This document shows positions 8,657-17,031 of a DNA stretch of 64,000 nt, in pieces. Origin of the DNA: Deinococcus sp. KNUC1210. Its GTDB lineage: Bacteria; Deinococcota; Deinococci; Deinococcales; Deinococcaceae. A program made the position numbers and the translations under genes. The stretch is taken from contig NZ_CP092190.1 in NCBI RefSeq assembly GCF_022344005.1, forward strand, positions 2,734,669-2,798,668, read 5' to 3'. The notes below the pieces were generated by a model. The model was not told the origin of the DNA and made no database searches. It saw only the letters and a list, made by a program, of their open reading frames with translations. Each line of letters starts with the position of its first letter. Within the stretch, counting starts at the first letter, position 1.

Positions 8657-9409
8657 TTAATCGACGTCTAGGCGTTCAGGAATGAGCTCAGAAAGGATTT
8701 GACTGAACCATCGCGCACTCTCCTCGACCCCAGATTGAATTTCTGACAGTTGCGTTCGAGCATAAAGGCTCTCTAACCGGCGCACGACCGTTTCAGGAAA
8801 GTCCCTACTGATGTGCTTCAATCCGTATCCCTGCTTCCCCGGACAGAACCGCAGTCGGAGAAGTTCCACGAGGACGGCCAACACTTCCTCGTGGTAGTAA
8901 GCCAAGGCCTCCAGCCGGTGGCCGCGCCGAAGTTCTTTTTCCACCAGCACCCAGCGCCATCGCTGTGCCGCTAACGCCACGGCTGGTCTTTTGATCTCCA
9001 TGGTCAACTGATCCTGTGAGGGTGTCAGGCGCACAACACTAGCGCGGTCGAACAGCACATGAACAGGATCGTCAGCACCAAAGGTGATATCGCGCGCGTG
9101 CTCCTGCACCACCACATCCAGGAACCAGAACTCAGGGAGACCCGCCGAGCGAAAGAAGCGCTGGTGCAAGTGCGGGTCCGGATGTGAGACGTGGTACTCG
9201 ACGTTCAATGTCCCGAACTTCTCCAGCTCACTGCGGATCACGCGAAACGCCTCTTCGACAGCGGAAGCGGGAACATCGACCCACAGGTCGATGTCGGAAT
9301 ACGCATCCGCGTGACCAGCAGCATCGGCCCCCTCAAGCCAAGCCGCGTAAACGAAGGAGCACCGCGCGAGGGAGACATGCAAGTGGTTGATCACATCTGT
9401 ACGAACCAT
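8657..9409 (-). CDS. Nucleotidyltransferase-domain protein
   Basis: Polymerase-beta-like nucleotidyltransferase: EGADAAGHADAYSDIDLWVD supplies the G-x(n)-SDxD metal-binding motif. A helical C-terminal half (RRGHRLEALAYYHEEVLAVL) resembles streptomycin adenylyltransferase-type or kanamycin-like enzymes. The start could be ATG 9421 or ATG 9409; I prefer the latter (MVRTDVINHLHVS). Substrate unknown; an aminoglycoside-modifying role is possible but not shown. Confidence 0.7.
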   Translation of the reverse strand: MVRTDVINHLHVSLARCSFVYAAWLEGADAAGHADAYSDIDLWVDVPASAVEEAFRVIRSELEKFGTLNVEYHVSHPDPHLHQRFFRSAGLPEFWFLDVVVQEHARDITFGADDPVHVLFDRASVVRLTPSQDQLTMEIKRPAVALAAQRWRWVLVEKELRRGHRLEALAYYHEEVLAVLVELLRLRFCPGKQGYGLKHISRDFPETVVRRLESLYARTQLSEIQSGVEESARWFSQILSELIPERLDVD

Positions 9410-9468
9410 ACCCGGCAACACGCTCCTACTCTACGTTGTAGCTGAGCGTGTATCCGTTTGAATTCAAT

Positions 9469-9815
9469 AGACCTCCTGCGAACGTCAGGTTTGGATGGGG
9501 ATGCGATTGCAAAGTGCGGCAATCAGGTTGACCCGAAGGTGAAAGCGGCGCCGCCGGTGCCGATAGGTTTCCTTGAGGATGCGGAAGACCTTGAGCCGAC
9601 GAATGACATGTTCAACTGGCAGCCTGACCCGTGCGAGCTGCCGGTTGCTGGCTCGCTGCTCGTCGGTGAGCCGGTGATGCTTGCTGGCCTTTTTCGGCGT
9701 CCGCGTAAACGCCTGCTGGTGTTGAATGCCCTGATAACCGGCGTCAGCGATGAGTTCGGTCTCAGGGTGAATGGGCGTTTTCGACTTCCGCAGGAGTCGA
9801 ATTACAAAAACGACA
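9469..9815 (-). mobile_element. IS5-family transposase remnant (3' part)
   Basis: On the minus strand the peptide ELIADAGYQGIQ is followed by KKASKHHRLTDEQRASNR, LARVRLPVEHVIRRLKVFRI and the Arg-rich YRHRRRRFHLRVNLIAALCN. This is the typical C-terminal half of IS5/IS427-group DDE transposases, including the catalytic Glu helix. The N-terminal half is missing and upstream codons are unrelated. AGACCTCCTGCGAAC at 9469-9483 matches the kind of terminal inverted repeat seen in this group and marks the preserved end. Confidence 0.75.
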
Positions 9816-10020
9816 CGCCGACTGCATTTCGACAGCGGTACCGAAGGCCCTTCAGGGCGGCGCAAGCGGCCTGGGTGTGGTCCTGCTGACCGGAAGCAGA
9901 CCCGCACGCTACGCCTGCAGGTGTGGGTTCAGGATGGCCGTTCTGAAGCCGCTTTATTATGTTCTGATACGCAAATACATGCTATAGTACGCCTTGGCAA
10001 TACGAACACCCGGAGAGTGA

Positions 10021-10419
10021 ATGAACACACCCGGTCTTCCAGCGCCTCCAGGAGCCCCGATGACTCAGCCCCCGTTTGATTTCACGCCGTACTGGCCAGT
10101 TCTTGAGGACGCCATGCGGCGAGACCCGCAGCTCGCCGAGCGGATGACCGACCCAGCTGGGCACTTCGGCGCCGCGGACTGGCAGATGCCCGATACGGTC
10201 GGCGAGGACACCCCCAGCGGCCACGGCAGCGACCGGGGCATCTACGTCACCAAAGGCCACCTGGCGGTCCTGATGATGGAAAACGACCCGCAGGAGCACT
10301 ACGCCAACCTTCCGACGATCGACAACTACTACGTCAGTCTGGAGGACACCACGCAGGCGCAGCAGACGCTCCGGGCCGTGAAGTTGGAGCGCGGCGAGTT
10401 CGACGTGCTGGTGCCGTGA
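10021..10419 (+). CDS. Uncharacterised protein (132 aa or 119 aa)
   Basis: Not recognised. Small soluble acidic protein; contains FDFTPYWPVLEDAMRRDPQL and a beta-rich second half (GIYVTKGHLAVLMMEND). Two starts are possible: ATG 10021 after GGAG, or ATG 10060 with a better placed AGGAG. A -10-like TATAGT lies at 9983-9988, just after the IS5 remnant. Confidence 0.55.
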   Translation: MNTPGLPAPPGAPMTQPPFDFTPYWPVLEDAMRRDPQLAERMTDPAGHFGAADWQMPDTVGEDTPSGHGSDRGIYVTKGHLAVLMMENDPQEHYANLPTIDNYYVSLEDTTQAQQTLRAVKLERGEFDVLVP

Positions 10420-10459
10420 TGGGCGGCTGTGCGGCGCGCGGCTGTGCGAGCGTTGATTC

Positions 10460-11689
10460 ATGCGCTCTTCACGTTCACCGCTGCTGGCCCTGCTGACCGT
10501 CCCGCTGCTGCTGCTGTCCTGCGGCGCCGGCGGGTCCCTCCCACCGTCCGCCCTGCCGCCCACGTCGGTGCCCGCACCGCTGCTGCCCGACCCGGCGTAC
10601 ACCGCGGCCGTTTCGGCCCAGGACCCGTTTCTTCCCGGAACCGATCACGACCGAAACGGCCTGCGTGACGATCTGGACGCGCTGGTGGCGTCGCTGCCGC
10701 AGGACCGCCGCGCACTGGCGTCGGCCGTCCTGCGCGCGTTCGGTGCGCGGGCGGGCGGCACGCCCGAGGACGGCACGACCCTCCCGGCGGTGGCGGCGTA
10801 CCGCGCGGCCCGCGCGGACACCGCCGACGCGGAACTGCTGGCCCTGCGACGCGCCGCGGTGAACACCGCCGGACGTCTGCAGGCGTACGCGCACCTGCAG
10901 AGCCGCGCGAACGCCGGGTTTGTGGCGGTGTCGCCCGGTGCGGTGGTGAGCCTGTCGGTGGGGACGCAGTCGCTGCGTCCCGCGATCGTGTTCATGAACG
11001 GGATTTTCACTGACGAGCAGCGGGCGCTCGGAAACGTGGACGCGCTGCGGGCGCTGCTTGGTGACGCGGCCGGGGACTACTACCTGGATTACAACCCCAC
11101 CGATGGCCTGCAGGACCTGATGGAGGTGTTTCAGCAAAAGCAGAGCGAGGGCGGCTTCGCGGCGTTTGTGCTGGGGGGCCTGCAGTCGGTCGGCACCGCG
11201 GACGTGGCGACGCTGGTGCCGCAGGCCGCGGCGATTGTGCAGGCGGGCGTGTCGTCGCTGGCGGCGCTCAAGCCCGGCGCGCCATCTGTCGACGCGCGCG
11301 TGTCGCTGCTGGCCGACCGGCTCGCGCCGATGCTGCAGTCGGGTCGCCGGGTGCTGCTGGTGCCGCACAGCCAGGGGAACCTGTACGCCAACGCGGTCTA
11401 TGCGGAGCTGCAGCGCCGGGGCGTGTCGCTGTCGAATCTGCGGGTGGTCGGCGCGGCGGTGCCGAACCTGACGCTGGTGGGCGGCAACAGCTACGTGACG
11501 TCCGGCAGCGACAACGTGATCAACGGCCTGCGGCTGCTGTTTCCGGTCGCGCCGTGGAACGACACGTCACTGCCGCTGTGGCAGACGCGCGATCCGCTGC
11601 TGGGGCATGACTTCAATACCGTGTACGCCAACCTGGAGGAGCCGATCAGCGGGGTACTCAGGGCCAAGCTGCAGGCCGCGCTGCGCTGA
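10460..11689 (+). CDS. Lipoprotein with alpha/beta-hydrolase-like motif
   Basis: 409-aa exported lipoprotein: signal peptide with lipobox LLLLSCGAGG (Cys about residue 21). The C-terminal half has VLLVPHSQGNLYANAVY, where HSQG resembles the nucleophile elbow of lipase/PGAP1-like hydrolases (G-x-S-x-G with the first Gly replaced by His-preceding Pro). VFMNGIFTDEQ at about 176 could be the oxyanion strand. A DHDRNGLRDDLD segment near residue 62 looks like a calcium loop. The activity is inferred, not certain. Confidence 0.65.
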   Translation: MRSSRSPLLALLTVPLLLLSCGAGGSLPPSALPPTSVPAPLLPDPAYTAAVSAQDPFLPGTDHDRNGLRDDLDALVASLPQDRRALASAVLRAFGARAGGTPEDGTTLPAVAAYRAARADTADAELLALRRAAVNTAGRLQAYAHLQSRANAGFVAVSPGAVVSLSVGTQSLRPAIVFMNGIFTDEQRALGNVDALRALLGDAAGDYYLDYNPTDGLQDLMEVFQQKQSEGGFAAFVLGGLQSVGTADVATLVPQAAAIVQAGVSSLAALKPGAPSVDARVSLLADRLAPMLQSGRRVLLVPHSQGNLYANAVYAELQRRGVSLSNLRVVGAAVPNLTLVGGNSYVTSGSDNVINGLRLLFPVAPWNDTSLPLWQTRDPLLGHDFNTVYANLEEPISGVLRAKLQAALR

Positions 11690-11701
11690 AGAGAACGGGG
11701 C

Positions 11702-11753
11702 GGCCACCGAGGGAGCAGGCACGCCCCGTTTGTGGGCGTGCCTGCTGGTGGCC
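11702..11753. terminator. Bidirectional terminator hairpin between convergent genes
   Basis: GGCCACC...GCAGGCACGCCC pairs with GGGCGTGCCTGC...GGTGGCC around a short loop, between the stops of the hydrolase-like lipoprotein (+) and the next lipoprotein (-). The stem is long and GC-rich; the T-tract is weak on both sides. Confidence 0.75.
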
Positions 11754-11763
11754 TTCCCTGTGC

Positions 11764-12465
11764 TCAGGGCAGCGGCGCGCCCGTGGCCAGCGATCCGGTC
11801 AGGTTGAGCAGGACGGTGCGGCTGCTGGCCGGCACCGCGTCCACGCGGTGGTGGTAGACGTTGCCGTTGCCGCCACCCATGGTGGTGACGAGGTTCCAGC
11901 CGTGCACCAGGTCCAGCGCCAGGATGGTGTCGTCGGTGCGGCCATCCTTGACGCAGTGGGTGCTGTAGGCCACCTTGACGTCGCGGTCGACAAACAGCAG
12001 CTGATGGTTGCCGCCGGACGTCAGCGCGGCGTCCTGCAGGGCGCGGTAGCCGGTGCTGCTGGTGGCGGTTTTCGCCGCGAACACCACGCTGGCGGTTTTG
12101 AAGGTGGGCACGCTGTAACCGCCGGCGCCGGGCGGCGTGAGGGTGCAGCCGACGCCCGGATCGCTCGCGGCGGCCTCGACGGTGCTCAGGGCGCTGCTCA
12201 GCTCCGCTTCCAGCGGCAGCGTCAGGGTGGCCTGAGCACTCTCCAGGGTGGCCTGGGTCGCCAGGTGCTCGCCGGTCGGGCCGGACGTGAGCACGTAGAC
12301 CGTTTCGTTGCTGGGCTTCCAGTCGTCACTCGGCAGGGCGATCATGTGGACGCTGGTCAGCGCCAGGCGGGCGGGTGGGTCCGGCGGGGACGGCTCCGGA
12401 TTGCAGGCCGCGAGCAGCGCGCACAGGAGGGTGAGGGCCGGAAGGACAGCGGCGCGGTGAGGCAT
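11764..12465 (-). CDS. Uncharacterised lipoprotein (233 aa)
   Basis: ATG at 12465 gives a signal peptide with lipobox LLAACNPEP; the in-frame extension upstream to 12522 is unlikely. The mature part is beta-rich with no recognised domain (DWKPSNETVYVLTSGPTGEH; VHGWNLVTTMGGGNGNV). It resembles in overall design the lipoprotein at 17362-18135, whose C-terminal half also has a GWNL.. motif, so the two may be distant paralogues. Confidence 0.7.
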   Translation of the reverse strand: MPHRAAVLPALTLLCALLAACNPEPSPPDPPARLALTSVHMIALPSDDWKPSNETVYVLTSGPTGEHLATQATLESAQATLTLPLEAELSSALSTVEAAASDPGVGCTLTPPGAGGYSVPTFKTASVVFAAKTATSSTGYRALQDAALTSGGNHQLLFVDRDVKVAYSTHCVKDGRTDDTILALDLVHGWNLVTTMGGGNGNVYHHRVDAVPASSRTVLLNLTGSLATGAPLP

Positions 12466-12545
12466 GCCGGTCAGCGTAGCGTGTCCGGGCGGAGGGACGC
12501 GTGACACTGTCAGCGCTCCCACGGGCTCTGCCAGCGCGGCGGCCG

Positions 12546-12872
12546 TTACCCCGACGCTGTGTTCGGGGCGGGCAGCACACTGACCGCGAGGTCATGCGTC
12601 GCGGCGGGCGCCCCGGTCTCCCACGGCCGGGCGTACACGAACGTCAGGTGGAAACTGCCGGGCGTGCGCGGCGTGAGCGTGAAGGTGCGCTGGGACGGCC
12701 CACCGACGTGACCGGCGGGCTGGATCGGCGCTTCCTGGGTTTCCTGGACGGTGAAGGCCTGCGGCGGAGGCAGCGTCCAGAGGTACCCGGCGGACGCAAG
12801 TTCTTCCAGGGTCACGGTGAACGGCCGGCCTTGCTGGACGGTGCGGACGTCGGTGGTGCGGCGGTTGGTCAT
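12546..12872 (-). CDS. Chagasin-type (I42) protease inhibitor, cytoplasmic
   Basis: 108-aa protein with the three loops of I42 cysteine-protease inhibitors: ELASAGYLW (loop with GYxW), HVGGPSQRTFTL (Gly-rich loop) and ARPWE (RPW loop). It has no signal peptide. A perfect AAGGAGG stands five bases before the ATG at 12872, so translation starts here. The reading frame is also open backwards into the YhaV toxin gene without a stop, which I attribute to a frameshift in the toxin gene. Its place in a toxin-antitoxin operon is unusual. Confidence 0.78.
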   Translation of the reverse strand: MTNRRTTDVRTVQQGRPFTVTLEELASAGYLWTLPPPQAFTVQETQEAPIQPAGHVGGPSQRTFTLTPRTPGSFHLTFVYARPWETGAPAATHDLAVSVLPAPNTASG

Positions 12873-13367
12873 CGGGCCTCCTTGGACACACTCTGCGGCA
12901 TGGGCAGGGGGAGCTGCGAAGGCCCGGGCTTTTGGTGGAAGGCCATGGCCATGTTTGAGCAGCGTCGCCCAGCTGTCGGGGGGCGTTCCAGAGCTGAGCC
13001 TGTTCGAGAACACCCGGTAGGCGTCGGTCGGACTTCCATACGCTCGGAGGCTGTTTTCGTCGTTGACCCAGGCGTACACGATGATCCGGGCGACCTGATC
13101 GAAGCGGAAGAACAGGCGGTACTGGCTGAAGAACTTGACCCGGAACCAGTGGCTGTAGGCCGCACCGAGCGTGTGGCCCTGCCGGTATTCCGGGCGGGTG
13201 GGGTCCTGTGGGATCACCTCGAAGATCAGGTGGGTGATGGCCGCCAGGCGTTTGCTGGCGTTTTTCTTCAGGTACCCCTGGGGATCCTTGGCTTTGAGTC
13301 GCTCGACTTCGGCTTTCAGCGCCTTGAGTTGAGCGACGAACAGCGGGTGGGCGTACAGGCGGTACAC
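12869..13367 (-). CDS. yhaV: YhaV-type toxin (frameshifted near its C-terminus)
   Basis: Type II toxin related to YhaV, a ribosome-associated mRNA endonuclease partnered by PrlF. Recognisable parts: LYAHPLFVAQLKALKAEVE, the lysine/arginine-rich KRLAAITHLIFEVIPQDP, and the core FRVKFFSQYRLFFRFD, then VYAWVNDENSLRAY. The frame read directly runs on into the inhibitor gene. A one-base shift in the short A/T run at 12954-12956 gives a GC3-rich tail (ending SVSKEAR) that stops in TGA overlapping the inhibitor ATG. I take that as the natural end. Confidence 0.8.
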
Positions 13368-13431
13368 GGCAAGAGGCGCCGGGGTGAGAGGCGCCTCTTG
13401 CTCGGGGGTGGGGATGTCCGTCGTTTTTTAC

Positions 13432-13764
13432 TCATTCGTCGTCCGGTCCGAGGGCGGCGTTCAGGTCGAATTCAGCGCCGTGAGTGAGCGACGGCAGTTC
13501 GGTGCGCAGCCCGTCGAGCGATTCCAGGCGTTCCGGGTGGTCGGTCAGGTCGCGTTCGAGAAGCGCTAGGAACGGGCGGAGGGCCGGGTCCTGCTCGCTG
13601 ACGTCGGTCTTGTGGAGTGTCACCTGTCCGGTTTCATCGATGGTGTACTGCAACTGGTCGCGTTTGTGCAGGCCGAGGTGGTGGCGGACAGCCTCAGGGA
13701 TGGTGGTCTGGTAGCGGTCCGTGAGTGTCGAGGTGATCCCGGATGCGTTTTGGTTGGTGGTCAT
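13432..13764 (-). CDS. prlF: PrlF-type antitoxin
   Basis: 110-aa antitoxin with an N-terminal AbrB/SpoVT-like swapped-hairpin DNA-binding domain (STLTDRYQTTIPEAVRHHLG, residues 12-31) and an acidic C-terminal part that would bind the toxin. GAGGAA lies before the ATG. It is encoded upstream of yhaV, the usual order for PrlF/YhaV. Autoregulation through the palindrome at 13787-13799 is likely. Confidence 0.85.
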   Translation of the reverse strand: MTTNQNASGITSTLTDRYQTTIPEAVRHHLGLHKRDQLQYTIDETGQVTLHKTDVSEQDPALRPFLALLERDLTDHPERLESLDGLRTELPSLTHGAEFDLNAALGPDDE

Positions 13765-13786
13765 TTGAGTTCCTCAGACGTATGGT

Positions 13787-13799
13787 AATGCACTGCATT
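13787..13799. promoter_or_regulatory. Probable operator of the toxin-antitoxin operon
   Basis: AATGCACTGCATT is a perfect palindrome around one central base, 23 bp upstream of the antitoxin ATG. On the minus strand it sits between a TTAACC (-35-like) and TACCAT (-10-like), where an AbrB-type antitoxin would repress. Confidence 0.55.
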
Positions 13800-13999
13800 G
13801 TTAGCGGTTAACGCAGAGGGGATGCTTTGCCCTGGGTCATTCCTCCAGCGAGCTGGAAGTCAACACCGCTGCGGCGGCTTCGTTGCATGGCCAGACGGCG
13901 TACGCCAGATGGCGAGGTGTACATCCCGCAAAGACCCGGTATGCTCTCGCTGGACGCAGGACGTGAATCCTCTTGTGAAGCGCCCGCGCTCCCCTGTAC

Positions 14000-14075
14000 A
14001 GGTCTTTAGCTCAGCTGGAAGAGCGCCAGTCTCCAAAACTGGATGTCGTAGGTTCGATCCCTGCAGGGCCTGCCA
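14000..14075 (+). tRNA. trnW: tRNA-Trp (CCA)
   Basis: Full cloverleaf: acceptor AGGTCTT pairs with AGGGCCT; anticodon stem CCAGT/ACTGG encloses CTCCAAA with anticodon CCA at 14033-14035; T arm has GGTTCGATCC. The 3' CCA is encoded. Confidence 0.95.
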
Positions 14076-14079
14076 GTCT

Positions 14080-14154
14080 TCTCGAGTAGCTCAGCGGCAG
14101 AGCGTTCGACTGTTAATCGAAATGTCCAAGGTTCGATCCCTTGCTCGAGAGCCA
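14080..14154 (+). tRNA. trnN: tRNA-Asn (GUU)
   Basis: Acceptor TCTCGAG pairs with CTCGAGA; anticodon stem TTCGA/TCGAA holds CTGTTAA with GTT at 14112-14114; T arm GGTTCGATCC; CCA encoded. It lies four bases after tRNA-Trp, so both are surely one transcript. Confidence 0.95.
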
Positions 14155-14157
14155 TCC

Positions 14158-14184
14158 ACCCCCGCCGCCACGCGGGGGTTTCTC
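14158..14184 (+). terminator. Terminator of the tRNA transcript
   Basis: ACCCCCGC (14158-14165) and GCGGGGGT (14172-14179) form a stem with a six-base loop, followed by TTTCTC directly after tRNA-Asn. Confidence 0.85.
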
Positions 14185-14286
14185 ATGTATTACGGGCGTT
14201 GAAAGCCGTGCGCGCCTTGCCGACAACGTGAACGCAAGCCGGGAAAATGCACCCCCGTCCAGACGGCGTGGCTTCTACACTGCCGT

Positions 14287-14433
14287 ATGACCTCCAGCAT
14301 GCCGAGCCACGTCGCCCTGACCCTGAGCGCCCAGGACATCGCCACCGACAGCTTCAAGGCGATCGCAGACGTGTCGGCGTTCCTCGGCCTGCGGATCTAC
14401 CGCTTCGAGTCGCGCAAGGTCTTGCATGTGTGA
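14287..14433 (+). CDS. Small open frame (48 aa), possibly a gene remnant
   Basis: ATG at 14287 opens a frame with strongly GC-biased third positions (MTSSMPSHVALTLSAQDIAT and on, ending SRKVLHV). No family is recognised and it is short; it could be the 5' remnant of a longer gene cut at about 14420. Confidence 0.35.
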   Translation: MTSSMPSHVALTLSAQDIATDSFKAIADVSAFLGLRIYRFESRKVLHV

Positions 14434-14595
14434 GGTGTCGGCGTCGTCGGACGTGGACTGTTTCCGCCAGGCCAGCGGGGTGGCACACCGCGCTGCTCTA
14501 GATTGTGCAACGGACAACGCTGGTGTGCTTCGTGGCGTGAAGGCTCTGCATTACACTGCGGCTTCCTCACGCCACTGTTCTGTTCGAGGAGCCGC

Positions 14596-16102
14596 ATGAC
14601 GCAGCACGATCACGACCGATTCCACCGCCACTTCAAACGCGCCGGCCTGGACGCCGCGTACCTGAAAAGCGCCCTGAATTACGCGGAGAATGTGCAGAAC
14701 AGCGCGCCGCGAGGGCACGGCTTCGCCGCCGAGCGGGCCAATCACCACATCGATCAGCTGCTGGGCAGGAATCCCCGGCTGGTCGGCACGGACAACGCCA
14801 AGAACGGCGCAGATCGCCAGGTGGGGGGCGTGTTCGTGCAGTCGAAGTACTGCGCGAGCGGGGGAAGTGCATCGCCGAGTGTTTCGATTCGGCTGGAAAC
14901 TTCCGGTACCTCAAGAATGGCAAGCCGATGCAGATTGAGGTGCCCAAAGACCTGTATGACGACGCCGTCCGGTCGATGGGGGACCGCATCCGCAACGGCA
15001 AAGTCCCGGGGGTCACGGATCCTGCGGAAGCGAAGACCCTGGTGCGAAAAGGCCACGTCACCTACAAACAGGCCGTCCGCATCGCCAAAGCGGGCAGCAT
15101 CGAGGGACTGACCTTCGACGCGGTGCGCGGCGTGCAACTGGCGGGGTCTGCGGCGGGTATTTCCTCAGCGGTGAGCTTTGCCACGACGTACTGGCAGACG
15201 AGAGACGCCAAGGCTGCCCTGAAAGGCGCCACGCACACCGGGCTGCAGGTGGGCGGGACAGCGTGGGTGACAAGCATCCTGACCGCGCAGGTGGGACGCA
15301 CGGGGCTGGAACGCAGCCTACGGTCCAGTACAGACTTTATGGTCAAGCAGCTGGGACCGAAGACCACCCAGCTGCTGGCCAACAGCCTGCGGAGCGGCAA
15401 CAACATCTACGGCGCCGCGGCTGCCAGTCACCTGAGCAAAGTCTTGCGGGGGAATGTCGTGACCACCGGTGTGTCGGTGGTGGTCATGACCAGTGTGGAC
15501 GCGGTGAAGCTGCTGCGTGGGCAGCTGACCGGCGCGCAGCTGATGAAGAACACCGCCGTCACTACGGCCAGCACCGCCGCTGGAACCGGCGCGGTGTTGT
15601 TCACCGTCCCATTGGTGATGGCCGGTCCGGTCGGGTGGGGCATTCTCGCGCTGGTCGGCACCGCGGCGGGCGCGGTGGGCGGCATGGCGGGCAAAGCGGC
15701 CATGGATCAGGTGATCCGCGACGACGGCGTCAAGCTTCAGGAGATCCTGGAAGCGGTCATCGGCGAGCAGGTCGAAGAATGCCTGCTCAGCAAGGATGAA
15801 CTGAGCGACGTGCTGGCCAACCTGCCGAACCGGATCAAGCGGCACACCCGGGCGGTGCTGACCGCCGCGGCGCCCCATGTATACGCCGCTGAGACGGTGG
15901 TGCTGCCGCTGATCGAGCAGGTACTGGCGAAACGCCCGAAGATCACGCTCCCGGACGCCGAAGCGTTCCTGGGCGCGGTGGAGGCGTATGTGGCGGCGGT
16001 GGAGAACGAACAGCCGGAACAGGACGCCCCGCCGCCTTCCAACACCCCGCGGCGCTTCAGCGGTTCCTGCTGTCTGGTTCAGCCGTGCAGGCGGCGTCCT
16101 GA
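14596..16102 (+). CDS. Large protein with conserved GADR/QSKYC N-terminal module and Gly-rich membrane region (frameshifted)
   Basis: ATG at 14596 follows GAGGAG. Residues 1-90 include DNAKNGADRQVGG and VQSKYCASGGKC, then CFDSAGNFRY and PMQIEVPKDLYDDAV, and VPGVTDPAEAKTLVRKGHVT. This N-terminal pattern is a conserved module I have seen in bacterial accessory-region proteins of unknown role. From about residue 170 come long Ala/Gly/Val-rich hydrophobic stretches (PVGWGILALVGTAAGAVGG), likely membrane-inserting. One base is missing in the G5 run at 14860-14864. Another shift in the C4 run at 16027-16030 would end the gene at 16102; without it the frame runs to 16184. A nuclease-plus-pore effector is possible but unproven. 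Confidence 0.65.
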
Positions 16103-16122
16103 CGTGGGGGAGAAGGGGAACA

Positions 16123-16257
16123 TCAGCGGCGAACCCAGTGTTTCAGCGTGTCGTACACGCCCGGCCACCTGGGCAGGCGGGTGACGCCGACCAGCGTGAA
16201 TGTCCGGTCGAGGCGCTCTGTTGGTACCTGGCTACATCGGTCATGAGTCTCCGCCAT
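16123..16257 (-). pseudogene. Short 3' gene remnant (44 codons)
   Basis: The minus-strand frame ends RWPGVYDTLKHWVRR before TGA at 16123. Only its last 30 codons have GC-biased third positions, so it looks like the 3' end of a lost gene rather than an intact small one. Family not recognised. Confidence 0.3.
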
Positions 16258-16308
16258 GGAGCAACTGGTGGAGGCTCAATGTACCGAAGACACTGACATA
16301 CTTGGGAC

Positions 16309-17031
16309 GTGACGACTTTCCGCGAACTTGGCTTGGACTTCCCCCTCTTCGCCGCTCTGATCAGGGAAGCGAGTCACTACGTCGGTCAGGCCACTTGCAC
16401 GTTGTGCCGTCTGCCGAAACTCCACTGCTTCACGCTGGGGGTAGGTGCAGATGTCATCCTGGGCTGTCCGACATGCAGCACGCTCAACGCGCTAGATGCT
16501 GCTGATCGTAAGCATGGCGTGTGTTCTCACTGTGCTTCAGCCATTCATTTCCCGGATGCGGAAGAACAGGTTTACACCTGCTCAGACTGTTTGCGAGCAG
16601 GCAAAGCAGCGATCACCCATGACACGGAACTTGGCATGGTGCGCTGGGAGGATGCGCAGCGTGGCATGACGCATGGCGTTCCGGGAACTGCACACCCTGG
16701 CGTTCCATCTTCGGTCAATGAAGATGGATGGCATCAGGCCCATGTTCCCGTGCCAGCGTTGATGCAACTTGTTCATACGCCGAACTTCGTCAGTTGGCAG
16801 GGCGAGCAGTGGCTCTTCTGTCATCAAAAGCCGATGATCTACCTCGGTGCCTGGAAGCAGGCAGCGTTTCAGGCGGCGGCCCCTCATGGGAATGGGAAGG
16901 CACTTTTCCTCAGTGTGCTGGACGAACGCAATGAGGAGTTGTGGACCTACGTCGATCGTTCACAGATCGGTGTGTACGTCTTCCAGTGCCAGGAGTGCGC
17001 ACGACTGCGCGCCTACCACGATGCGTCCTGA
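16309..17031 (+). CDS. CbrC family protein
   Basis: 240-aa protein of the CbrC/UPF0167 family, known from the E. coli colicin E2 tolerance protein. Evidence: FRELGLDFPLFAALIREASH near the start, a row of paired cysteines (CTLC, CPTC, CSHC, CSDC, CQEC) likely to bind zinc, and PNFVSWQGEQWLFCHQKPM in the C-terminal half. It starts with GTG. The molecular function is not established. The 3' end overlaps an IS630 remnant on the other strand. Confidence 0.85.
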   Translation: MTTFRELGLDFPLFAALIREASHYVGQATCTLCRLPKLHCFTLGVGADVILGCPTCSTLNALDAADRKHGVCSHCASAIHFPDAEEQVYTCSDCLRAGKAAITHDTELGMVRWEDAQRGMTHGVPGTAHPGVPSSVNEDGWHQAHVPVPALMQLVHTPNFVSWQGEQWLFCHQKPMIYLGAWKQAAFQAAAPHGNGKALFLSVLDERNEELWTYVDRSQIGVYVFQCQECARLRAYHDAS

